Of a stretch of 8,487 bases of DNA, positions 1 through 5,733 are shown one piece after another. The stretch is from contig JAJTCI010000085.1 of the NCBI GenBank assembly GCA_021323155.1, forward strand, positions 1-8,487. Direction: 5' to 3'. The position numbers were made by a program, and so were the translations under genes. The first letter of the stretch is position 1. The number at the start of each line of letters is the position of its first letter. The notes below the pieces were generated by a model, which was not told where the DNA came from, searched no databases, and saw only the letters and a program-made list of their open reading frames with translations. This DNA comes from Chitinophagaceae bacterium (lineage in GTDB: Bacteria > Bacteroidota > Bacteroidia > Chitinophagales > Chitinophagaceae).

Positions 1-87
1 AATCACATCGTAGCCTTTTTCGACAAGTGCCGCAGCAAGCGATTGCCCGACCAACCCGGTACCTCCTGTAATCAGAACAGTTGACAT
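1..87 (-). CDS. NAD(P)-dependent epimerase-like protein, N-terminal fragment
   Basis: Only the first 29 codons are present; the gene runs off the left edge. The ATG is at 87-85. The peptide begins MSTVLITGGTGLVGQSLAAA, a beta strand followed by the glycine-rich TGGTGLVG loop (GxxGxxG) that binds the dinucleotide in extended short-chain dehydrogenases. The short N-terminus and the TGGTGLVG wording resemble the TIGR01777 (YfcH/SDR39U1-like) epimerase family, but too little is visible to separate this from other NAD-dependent epimerases or NmrA-like proteins. It lies 126 bp downstream of mscL on the same strand, with no terminator recognised in the gap, so co-transcription is possible but unproven. 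Confidence 0.75.
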   Translation of the reverse strand, partial: MSTVLITGGTGLVGQSLAAALVEKGYDVI

Positions 88-213
88 AATAGCAACATAC
101 AAATTAAACGGTGAGCAAACCCGTGTAGTCTTGGAAAAAGAATCTTGAAGGAACCTCTACTGTGGAATTATTTCCCTAAGGATCTTGCAGTCACATGGAC
201 ATTCCTGTGCTTA

Positions 214-651
214 TCAGGCACCCGGGTTTCTTGATCGTATCGAATCCCGGATCTCTTCCAGGAGCTTCTCAGTAACCGTGGGAGCAGGTGGACCCGGCAT
301 TTCTTTCTCCGCGTGTTTGCGGCGAAGTATATTGATGGCCTTTACCAACCAGAAAATCACGAATGCGAGTATCAGGAAATTAAGCAATACGGTAAGGAAA
401 CGGCCCCATGCAAAAACAGGCCCCGCGGCTTTCGCCTGTTCCAGGGTCATTCCCGGTGTAACGCCATCCGAAAGCGGTATATACAGATTAGTGAAGTCAG
501 AGTCAAAAAATAACCCGATCAAAGGCATGATCAGGTCGGAAACTACAGAGTCAACAATTTTGCTGAAGGCGGCGCCAATGATCACACCTACCGCGAGGTC
601 GATCACATTACCCCTGACCGCGAACTCTTTGAACTCTTTTACGAAACCCAT
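214..651 (-). CDS. mscL: Large-conductance mechanosensitive channel MscL
   Basis: MscL is the inner-membrane homopentameric channel that opens under membrane tension during hypo-osmotic shock and releases solutes. At 145 residues it is slightly longer than the E. coli protein (136). The N-terminus MGFVKEFKEFAVRGNVIDLA matches the family amphipathic helix and start of TM1 almost word for word. TM1 spans about residues 16-45 and includes the pore-lining VGVIIGAAFSKIV. A periplasmic loop covers about 46-83, TM2 about 84-106 (FLTVLLNFLILAFVIFWLVK), then a basic RRKHAEK stretch, a Pro/Ala linker and the cytoplasmic bundle helix EKLLEEIRDSIR (128-139). The ATG start gives the canonical N-terminus. 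The stop is TGA at 216-214. It appears intact and is probably its own transcription unit, but no clear promoter was found. Confidence 0.97.
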   Translation of the reverse strand: MGFVKEFKEFAVRGNVIDLAVGVIIGAAFSKIVDSVVSDLIMPLIGLFFDSDFTNLYIPLSDGVTPGMTLEQAKAAGPVFAWGRFLTVLLNFLILAFVIFWLVKAINILRRKHAEKEMPGPPAPTVTEKLLEEIRDSIRSRNPGA

Positions 652-1031
652 AAGATTGATTTTGGTTAACTGTCGCTTAATCCCTAAACATACAACATTC
701 TGTAAATTTCTCTTATGACAATGTTCGAGTGAGATAAATTTTCATGAGGTACCGGACAAATAAAACCATTCATTGCTTTACCGGGAAACCTTACATCACA
801 TAACACCACGCACTGGAAGCGTCGCTTCATCAAGTAGACGGACCGGGTTGAGCAAAGCGAACTTTCACCATTCTTTTTACCAGTGATAGCCGCAGGCCTT
901 AACGCGAAGTGAACTGGAAATAAAAGATTTCCCGCAGCCGCGTTAATAAGAATGCTATCGCTGCTTAATGTTTTAGCCTTTCTTTCAATACATACAGAAT
1001 GCTTTTAGTGGTGTGTTGCTAAACAACGCCC
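652..1031. other. Intergenic region between divergent genes, no feature recognised
   Basis: This 380-bp stretch separates mscL (minus) from the small plus-strand ORF at 1032, so it should hold the start signals of both. I see no tRNA-like sequence, no long inverted repeat, no tandem repeat and no ORF worth calling. Near-matches to the Bacteroidota -7 element TAnnTTTG exist (for example TATGTTTA upstream of mscL on the minus strand), but none has a -33 TTTG at the right distance. A loose pairing of CCAGT (880-884) with ACTGG (913-917) is too short and too far apart to call a structured RNA. Confidence 0.5.
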
Positions 1032-1220
1032 ATGGAGAAAGAAGAACATATCCGGTTTTTGAGAGAAAAATACCTCCAGTTGAGCCTTCAATTCCTGAGA
1101 GAACTCAATAGCGGCAAAACGCTCGAAGAATTGAAAGATCTCAGGGACGTTATCAATGAGATCGTCGTTGAAATGAACACGCTGGAGGAAAGCAGCGGTG
1201 CGGAAACGGGAAAGACCTAA
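1032..1220 (+). CDS. Small charged helical protein, function unknown
   Basis: This 62-residue ORF starts with ATG at 1032 and stops with TAA at 1218-1220. It is rich in Glu, Leu, Lys and Arg with hydrophobic residues spaced as in amphipathic or coiled-coil helices (IRFLREKYLQLSLQFLREL, then a GKTLEELKDLRDVINEIVVEM stretch). A short Asn-Ser-Gly-Lys turn near residue 27 suggests a two-helix hairpin. There is no signal peptide or membrane segment, so it is expected in the cytoplasm. I do not recognise the family. The composition is protein-like and nothing is coded opposite most of it, which argues for a real gene. No Shine-Dalgarno is visible. It converges on the chitinase gene with overlapping stop codons. 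It is the only plus-strand gene here. Confidence 0.6.
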   Translation: MEKEEHIRFLREKYLQLSLQFLRELNSGKTLEELKDLRDVINEIVVEMNTLEESSGAETGKT

Positions 1221-1227
1221 TAAGGTC
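1214..1227. repeat. Short perfect inverted repeat across two convergent stop codons
   Basis: GACCT-AATA-AGGTC is a 5-bp stem with a 4-base loop, centred on the TAA of the plus-strand small gene (1218-1220) and the TAG of the minus-strand chitinase (1219-1217). A hairpin here could form in either transcript and might weakly insulate the convergent genes. It lacks a following U-tract on either strand, so it is not called an intrinsic terminator. Confidence 0.35.
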
Positions 1228-2272
1228 GGCCGATCGTATCACATACTGCTTTGAGCAAAGAGTTATTATCGTGCGTATCCTGCCCTTTCTCCCACAACAT
1301 CACCCCATTGGCCATTGTCTTCGCCAGCATTGCCTTTTTCTTGATCGTTGGCTGCCCGTTGTAATAGATCTTATAGTTAGTAAACGACCCCGCTGTTACG
1401 GTGGCTGAATCAGATAGTGGACTTCCTCCCTGGCCAAGAATACCGGAATAGGTGAGCACGGTGCCCGTTTGGGTGATACCACTTGGTCTGCCATACGCCG
1501 GCAGCCCGAGGACCGCTTTCGAAGCCGGCATTCCGCGCGTGTTGATCCAGTAATTCAGTGCTGTTTGCGCCAGGGTAAAGTCGCTGTGGTGTCGGTACGG
1601 CGTGGTAGTACTGAAATCATCATACGCCATAATATTAAACCAGTCAACGTAGGGGAACAACTCACTGCGGATCGCATCCCTGGCACCACCGGCATACTTC
1701 CCAGGCGTGATCGCCGCGGTAAGATAATAACGGCTTCCCCGGTGGCAACTATCACTTAGTTCTTTCATCAACGCCGTGTACGTCACGTCAGTACCATCAG
1801 TAGTAGTAGGGTACTCCCAATCCATATCAACGCCATTTAGACTGTATTGCCTGACGGCATTCATTAACAGTTTAACAAAATTTGTTCTGCCCGCAGCGTT
1901 CGCGGCCATATTTTTAAAATCGGCGTGGGCGCCACTTATACTTAACATGATCTTCGCGCTATTCGCCTTTGCCTTGTTTGCCACTACTATCAGCCGCGCC
2001 GGATCGCTGATAGTGAGTCCGCCCGCAGAAGTCACGGAGGCGAATGCATAATTGATCACGTTGCACATCCGGAACTTCACATCAGGTATTGTTGCCGGGT
2101 CCCTATAGCTCGGTAAATACCCTACCACGTAAAAGCCGAAGGCAGGTGGAGGCGCGATCACTTCCGGGGTGACCGTGGTGCCCGGCGCCGGTATACTTTT
2201 CTTCCGACAGGAAGTGGCAACCATCACGGTGATACTGATTAAAACTAAAACTTCAGCCCGAAACGCTTTCAT
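1217..2272 (-). CDS. GH18 chitinase-like lipoprotein
   Basis: This is a glycoside hydrolase family 18 domain, which hydrolyses beta-1,4-GlcNAc bonds in chitin or related glycans by substrate-assisted catalysis. The 351-residue protein has a lipoprotein signal (hydrophobic 7-20, VATSC with Cys22 as lipid anchor), a Pro/Thr linker to about 44, then one TIM-barrel domain to the end. Landmarks are the first strand FGFYVVGYLPSY (45-56), KIMLSISGAH (107-116, SxGG region), the catalytic LNGVDMDWEYP (145-155, acid Glu153, Asp149 and Asp151), FNIMAYDD (212-219, MxYD motif with Tyr217) and the final-strand GVMLWEKGQD (Trp327). The usual DxxDxDxE starts with Asn146 here. CRKKS after the lipid Cys is basic, unlike the acidic Bacteroidota surface-export signal, so a periplasm-facing location is more likely. 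No carbohydrate-binding module or type IX secretion tail is seen. It lies 43 bp after the SIMPL-like gene and closes the operon. Confidence 0.92.
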   Translation of the reverse strand: MKAFRAEVLVLISITVMVATSCRKKSIPAPGTTVTPEVIAPPPAFGFYVVGYLPSYRDPATIPDVKFRMCNVINYAFASVTSAGGLTISDPARLIVVANKAKANSAKIMLSISGAHADFKNMAANAAGRTNFVKLLMNAVRQYSLNGVDMDWEYPTTTDGTDVTYTALMKELSDSCHRGSRYYLTAAITPGKYAGGARDAIRSELFPYVDWFNIMAYDDFSTTTPYRHHSDFTLAQTALNYWINTRGMPASKAVLGLPAYGRPSGITQTGTVLTYSGILGQGGSPLSDSATVTAGSFTNYKIYYNGQPTIKKKAMLAKTMANGVMLWEKGQDTHDNNSLLKAVCDTIGRPY

Positions 2273-2315
2273 GCAGTTGGTTTGGGACTGAAGTTAATGA
2301 TTTGCGATTAATTGA

Positions 2316-3386
2316 TCAGGCCCCCTTGCGACCTGTCTTTGCTTTATCGGCAGGTTCCTTGAGTTTACCCTTCAGTTCGATGTCTTTCTTTTTTTCCTCG
2401 ATGCGCAGTTCCATCTCTTTCAACTGGAGTTGCCTTACCTGCATATTATACGCTTTCTCCGTTGCTTCCGTTTCCGGGTCGAATAATTGGTATTGCGCCT
2501 TCAACGAAAGATATACCTGCACTACCGGTTCACCCACCACCGGGTTGATCACTTTATCGAACTGCTTCTCAGAGACCTTTTCATAATAAATGGTCTTGTT
2601 CTTATCTGCGTAATTGTACTGCACCTGGTGGGTCGCCCCCTTTTTATAACTGGCGGTGTAGGCAGGCGTGACGCCCGTCTTGTATGCATAATACTGTGTA
2701 TACCGCTCCATTGGGAAAACTGAACCATACTTCTCTCCTATTTGCGTGAAGCGTGCGTGCAGGCCGGCCTCTCCAAGGCTCTCCTTTTTTGCCGCAAGCA
2801 AACCCAAAGCTTCCTTTCGTAGTTGGGCGAGCACGGCGGAGATATCGTCCACCACGTAATCCACTTTTACCAGGTCATACACTTCTGCCTTTGCCGCTAC
2901 GGTGATGATGGCATTGATGTCAGCGTGGTTCATAAACGTAATGTGCACATTTTTTTTTATCTCGAAACCCGATGGAACCTCTGTGAAGTTGCGGGAGAAC
3001 TTTTTTTCCGTCACTTCGATCTCATACGTAGGTACCAAGGAAACGGGATCGATAAATATCGTATTCCCACCCGCATTTGCCTGGACCAGTTGATTCTTGA
3101 ATACGTCGACGCGGTTCTGCATCATACGCTCCGCTTCTTCAACGGTATTGCCGTTCTGAGAAAGGCTGAAGATCGCAACATAAGACGATGCCTTAACATT
3201 TATCATTACGTTCGCCTCAAGGATGTTGGAAAACGAATACTGGTTATGATTCAGGTTCAGGTCCACCTCACCTTGCCCGCCGGATTGATAAATCGTATTA
3301 TAATTATATACCGCGTTACCCGCGATCTGTGAAAAGCATTGAGCAGTTAGAAGCAAAAATGCGAGAGCAGGAACAATCTTTTTCAT
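2316..3386 (-). CDS. Secreted protein with a SIMPL (DUF541)-like domain
   Basis: The protein has 356 residues. It starts with a type I signal peptide (MKKIVPALAFLLLTAQCFSQ, cleavage near residue 20). Residues about 55-210 have the SIMPL/DUF541 order: a short strand (YVAIFSLSQNG, 69-79), a TVEEAERMM helix (81-89), a strand ending LVPTYEIEV (117-125), strands NVHITFMN (146-153), a helix (INAIITVAAKAE) and a late helix rich in Ala and Lys (LRKEALGLLAAKKESLGEAG). The family match is from pattern memory and moderate. The C-terminus (about 313-356) is a highly charged helix ending in a Lys/Arg-rich tail. The ATG at 3386 is chosen over upstream GTG (3410) and ATG (3401), because it begins the signal peptide, is preceded by GGAAA at 8 bases, and the GTG lies inside the proposed promoter at 3403-3430. 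It is probably periplasmic; its molecular role is unknown. Confidence 0.8.
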   Translation of the reverse strand: MKKIVPALAFLLLTAQCFSQIAGNAVYNYNTIYQSGGQGEVDLNLNHNQYSFSNILEANVMINVKASSYVAIFSLSQNGNTVEEAERMMQNRVDVFKNQLVQANAGGNTIFIDPVSLVPTYEIEVTEKKFSRNFTEVPSGFEIKKNVHITFMNHADINAIITVAAKAEVYDLVKVDYVVDDISAVLAQLRKEALGLLAAKKESLGEAGLHARFTQIGEKYGSVFPMERYTQYYAYKTGVTPAYTASYKKGATHQVQYNYADKNKTIYYEKVSEKQFDKVINPVVGEPVVQVYLSLKAQYQLFDPETEATEKAYNMQVRQLQLKEMELRIEEKKKDIELKGKLKEPADKAKTGRKGA

Positions 3387-3402
3387 AAGCTGAGTTTCCA
3401 TA

Positions 3403-3430
3403 CTGTACACCCAGCCTCATAAAACGTTCA
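3403..3430 (-). promoter_or_regulatory. Candidate ECF sigma promoter upstream of the SIMPL-like gene
   Basis: On the minus strand the sequence reads TGAACG (3430-3425), 12 bases, then GGGTGTACAG (3412-3403). The same two blocks with the same 12-base gap occur at 5606-5579. GAAC is the typical ECF -35 core, and TGTAC follows it by 16 bp, a normal ECF spacing. The site lies wholly in the 62-bp gap between the anti-sigma-like stop and the SIMPL-like ATG. A start about 6-8 bases after the motif would leave a leader of roughly ten bases. Regulation by the adjacent sigma factor is inferred; a dual operator for another regulator, given the TGTACA palindrome, is the alternative. Confidence 0.6.
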
Positions 3431-3448
3431 CCCGTCCCGGATCTTTTT

Positions 3449-3985
3449 TCAATAGACCGCTGTAACCAACGTAAGTAAGTCAGTATTTTGACGAATGGTA
3501 GCATTCACCGCCAGGGAACTTTCTGCTGGCTGAGGCCCTGGAGACATCTTCCGCTTTATTGTTGGCTTTACTGGCTTTGCCTTCACCACCAGTTTTGTTC
3601 CCAATGTATCCGTTGCAGCAGGAAGTGTTGGCGCTACCTTAATATTAGTAGTATCGCTTTTAGGAATATTGATCAGGGCCTCAGGGGGCAATTCGGGTTT
3701 ACGTTGCACCACGATCCAGGTAATCACCGCCAATACCAGCATTGCCGCCGTCGCGTAATACCATGGCCTGATGCTCCGGACTTTGCCCCGCTGAGTAAGG
3801 CGCGCATTCACGTTTTCCCGGACGTTTTCACCAACCTTGGGCACCTCGTCCGCGGCGGCGATCAGCAACATTTTTTTCAACAGGTTGAATTCCTGTTCAT
3901 CTGCTGCTATTTCCCGGAGCACTTCGCGTTCTTCACCGGTTAGTTCACTCCATTCCTTCTGCTGTATGATAATATCTGGCTCCAT
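3449..3985 (-). CDS. Single-pass membrane anti-sigma-like protein
   Basis: The 178-residue protein has a cytoplasmic acidic N-terminal helical part (about 1-73, with EWSELTGEEREVLREIAADE), one membrane segment at about 75-94 (YYATAAMLVLAVITWIVV) preceded by Arg/Lys, and a periplasmic tail of about 84 residues rich in Pro, Thr and Lys. This layout, and its position 7 bp after an ECF sigma gene, fit a transmembrane anti-sigma factor that holds the sigma at the membrane until a signal releases it. There is no HxxxCxxC zinc motif and no recognisable FecR-like domain, so the role rests mainly on context. The ATG at 3985 is preceded by an A/T-rich stretch without a Shine-Dalgarno. The periplasmic tail seems disordered and has no sensor domain I can name. 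Confidence 0.75.
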   Translation of the reverse strand: MEPDIIIQQKEWSELTGEEREVLREIAADEQEFNLLKKMLLIAAADEVPKVGENVRENVNARLTQRGKVRSIRPWYYATAAMLVLAVITWIVVQRKPELPPEALINIPKSDTTNIKVAPTLPAATDTLGTKLVVKAKPVKPTIKRKMSPGPQPAESSLAVNATIRQNTDLLTLVTAVY

Positions 3986-3992
3986 AAATTAT

Positions 3993-4574
3993 TTAAGGAT
4001 AAAGATGTAATGATTTAAAATCGCTCAATTGCTCTTTGAGTTCTTTCAACAGGTAGAACAAACGTGACTTGATCGTGCCTTCAGGGATACCCATGACCCG
4101 GCTGATCTCGGGTACACTCAACTGCTCCTGGAATCTCAGTATGAACAGCGACCTTTTATCATCACCGAGGTGACTGATACATCGGTTAACGGCAAGCCTG
4201 AATCTCCCGATGTCGGGATTATCTTCACTGACGATCGCTGGCCCTGATATTGCTTCCGCGTGTTTCATTCTCACCTCGGCTTTTCGGTATTCATTTTTAC
4301 AGATGTTGTGGGCGATGCTGTATAACCAGGTAGAAAAGGATCTTCCCTTCTCAAATGCGCCGGCGTGTTTCACCATTTTCAGGAATAGTTCCTGCGTCTG
4401 GTCTTCAGCGAGCTCCTTATTCTTCCAGAGCATCTTATAAAAATACCCGAACATCTTCTGCGCGTAACGGTCATACAGCTCATTAAAAGCCAGCATGTCA
4501 CTGCCGGCCACCAGTAACAACAGGGCCTCATCTGTATGCGTTTTATAGGTGCCCGATGCGGCAACGTCCTTCAC
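3993..4574 (-). CDS. ECF-family RNA polymerase sigma factor
   Basis: Extracytoplasmic-function sigma factors direct RNA polymerase to a small set of promoters in response to envelope signals. This one has 193 residues. Region 2 spans about 28-98 (LAFNELYDRYAQKMFGYFY, then the -10-binding part FSTWLYSIAHNICKNEYRK). A variable linker follows, and region 4 spans about 126-180, with LGDDKRSLFILRFQEQLSVPEISRVMGIPEGTIKSR in its expected place and a helix-turn-helix at about 152-174 for -35 recognition. No region 1.1 or 3 is present, as expected for an ECF. The start is GTG at 4574; it shares one base with the TAG stop of the upstream gene (TAGTG), so translation is probably coupled. The next ATG would remove the start of region 2. 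It is followed after 7 bp by the anti-sigma-like gene. Confidence 0.96.
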   Translation of the reverse strand: MKDVAASGTYKTHTDEALLLLVAGSDMLAFNELYDRYAQKMFGYFYKMLWKNKELAEDQTQELFLKMVKHAGAFEKGRSFSTWLYSIAHNICKNEYRKAEVRMKHAEAISGPAIVSEDNPDIGRFRLAVNRCISHLGDDKRSLFILRFQEQLSVPEISRVMGIPEGTIKSRLFYLLKELKEQLSDFKSLHLYP

Positions 4575-5572
4575 TACTCGATTAATTTATTTATTTCAGC
4601 ACTCACCCCTGCCTTGAAAGCGACGGTCGTGATGATCGATCTGATTCCAGTTGCCTTTTCATTATTCTCCTGTATGTATTGTTTGTATAGCAGGATCAGG
4701 CCCGGGAGATAATTCTTATACAATCGAGCAGCTGATGCGCCCTGGTAGGTACCATTATGTAAAAACTGCAGGTCGAAATCCTTTTCAAAATGTCGTCGCA
4801 ATTCCCCGGTGGATGCGGAAGCGCCCATGCGCACCAGCAACCCCGTGAATGATGCCGCGGGAAACTTCGCCAGGATATCGGCTCCTAGAGAAACACACAG
4901 GTACTCGCCCGCGTTTGGCATCACCAGGCTGTCGTAACAGGCCAGGCGTATATCAGTACGGATGCCGTACACATGCTGCATGACTGCTAACGGGACAAGG
5001 TCGTGCAGGCCGGCGGCATAAACAGTTGCATGGCTATCGGCAGACATCAACACATTATGATGATAAGCGTAGTCGTACGGATCGATTGGCGAGAGGCCCG
5101 AAAAGGCTTTGGTCCACTCCTTTAGTTGACGCTGCGCTCCCGTTGCAACAGCAAAGCGTATCGCATACGGATACACGGTTTGCTTGTCTGTCGCGCGTTC
5201 TAAAGCGCTGTGCAAAGCCACACTGTCCCGTTGCCCCGATTCAAGAAATCTGATCAGCTGGTATTCTGCTTCGTCCCTGATATGGATACCGGCTTCGCCG
5301 GCAATACGACTGAGGGCTGCCTTTTTTTCACCCAAACCCGCCTGCGTATCTCTTTCAGTCCATATATAATAATTCAGCCAGGCGGGGGCAAATGCGGGTT
5401 CGGCTTCAGTATACAACTTCCAGCTGCTTGCCTGGATCGCGGCCAAGTCTCTCGAGCCGGCATCAGGCATTTTCACCTCTGTAGCGTTCAGCCGGCGGAA
5501 CGAGGTAGCAGGCGATTGTGCAAGAGCAGAACAGCTGAGCGTCAGCCACATTATTAAAAAGATATATCTCAT
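4574..5572 (-). CDS. Secreted protein of unknown function, first gene of the sigma operon
   Basis: This 332-residue protein begins MRYIFLIMWLTLSCSALAQS, a type I signal peptide with likely cleavage at ALA-QS, so it is probably periplasmic. The rest is predicted mainly helical with no catalytic motif I recognise. A segment around residues 172-212 (NVLMSADSHATVYAAGLHDL, then PLAVMQHVYGIRTDIRL) vaguely recalls a motif in Bacteroidota membrane proteins of the DUF2723 type, where an N-D-T-F loop precedes a Q-x-x-G-x-R-x-D-V stretch; the key residues are mostly changed and I do not assign the family. ATG at 5572 is preferred over GTG at 5578 because it starts right after the proposed promoter and gives a cleaner signal peptide. 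The stop TAG overlaps the sigma GTG. Its position suggests a partner or sensor for the sigma system. Confidence 0.75.
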   Translation of the reverse strand: MRYIFLIMWLTLSCSALAQSPATSFRRLNATEVKMPDAGSRDLAAIQASSWKLYTEAEPAFAPAWLNYYIWTERDTQAGLGEKKAALSRIAGEAGIHIRDEAEYQLIRFLESGQRDSVALHSALERATDKQTVYPYAIRFAVATGAQRQLKEWTKAFSGLSPIDPYDYAYHHNVLMSADSHATVYAAGLHDLVPLAVMQHVYGIRTDIRLACYDSLVMPNAGEYLCVSLGADILAKFPAASFTGLLVRMGASASTGELRRHFEKDFDLQFLHNGTYQGASAARLYKNYLPGLILLYKQYIQENNEKATGIRSIITTVAFKAGVSAEINKLIE

Positions 5573-5578
5573 ATACAC

Positions 5579-5606
5579 CTGTACACCCGGGTTTTGATTT
5601 CGTTCA
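5579..5606 (-). promoter_or_regulatory. Candidate ECF sigma promoter of the sigma-factor operon
   Basis: Minus-strand reading is TGAACG (5606-5601), 12 bases, then GGGTGTACAG (5588-5579), identical in both blocks and in spacing to the site at 3430-3403. It resembles an ECF promoter with GAAC as -35 and TGTAC 16 bp later as -10. The motif ends only 6 bases before the ATG at 5572, so transcription would begin at or next to the start codon, giving a leaderless or nearly leaderless mRNA. If correct, the sigma factor encoded two genes down controls its own operon. Autoregulation is common for ECF sigmas but is inferred here. Confidence 0.6.
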
Positions 5607-5676
5607 AATTACTGGATTTTATTGGGGGCCTGCACCGGCGATGTTATTTATTCAAAGTACAAAGAAAGGTCGCGAT

Positions 5677-5705
5677 AAAAAATAAGCCACCCACTTGGGG
5701 TGGCT
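5677..5705 (-). terminator. Rho-independent terminator of the WG-repeat gene
   Basis: On the minus strand an 8-bp perfect stem (AGCCACCC with GGGTGGCT, 5-base loop, 5705-5685) is followed by TATTTTTT (5684-5677). It lies 29 bp after the WG-repeat stop codon and before the proposed sigma-operon promoter, so it separates the two units. No U-tract follows on the plus strand. Confidence 0.88.
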
Positions 5706-5733
5706 CATAAGCTCCTCGGGGGACTCTGCGGTT

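Noticed and set aside
185..718. Plus-strand ORF of 177 codons opposite mscL
   Set aside because: It lies antisense to a complete, well-conserved MscL gene, and its product is Ser/Thr/Arg-rich with no recognisable domain; a frame shadow.
652..1031. Possible structured RNA or tRNA in the mscL upstream gap
   Set aside because: No T-loop or anticodon-arm signature, and the only pairings seen are 4-5 bp and widely separated.
1214..1227. Hairpin at the convergent stops as an intrinsic terminator
   Set aside because: The stem is only 5 bp and no U-tract follows on either strand.
2823..3332. Plus-strand ORF of 169 codons opposite the SIMPL-like gene
   Set aside because: It is rich in His, Arg, Ile and Tyr in the pattern expected of a reverse-frame shadow, while the minus strand encodes a signal peptide and ordered domain.
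3316..3504. Minus-strand 62-codon ORF bridging the anti-sigma-like and SIMPL-like genes
   Set aside because: It overlaps the ends of both genes in another frame and covers the proposed promoter; its sequence is not protein-like.
3488..3943. Plus-strand ORF of 151 codons opposite the anti-sigma-like gene
   Set aside because: High Cys, Trp and His content and no signal or domain; the minus-strand gene fits the operon.
5653..5659. TACTTTG on the minus strand as a housekeeping -7 element for the sigma operon
   Set aside because: It has one base too few between TA and TTTG, and the -33 position falls in the U-tract of the preceding terminator.
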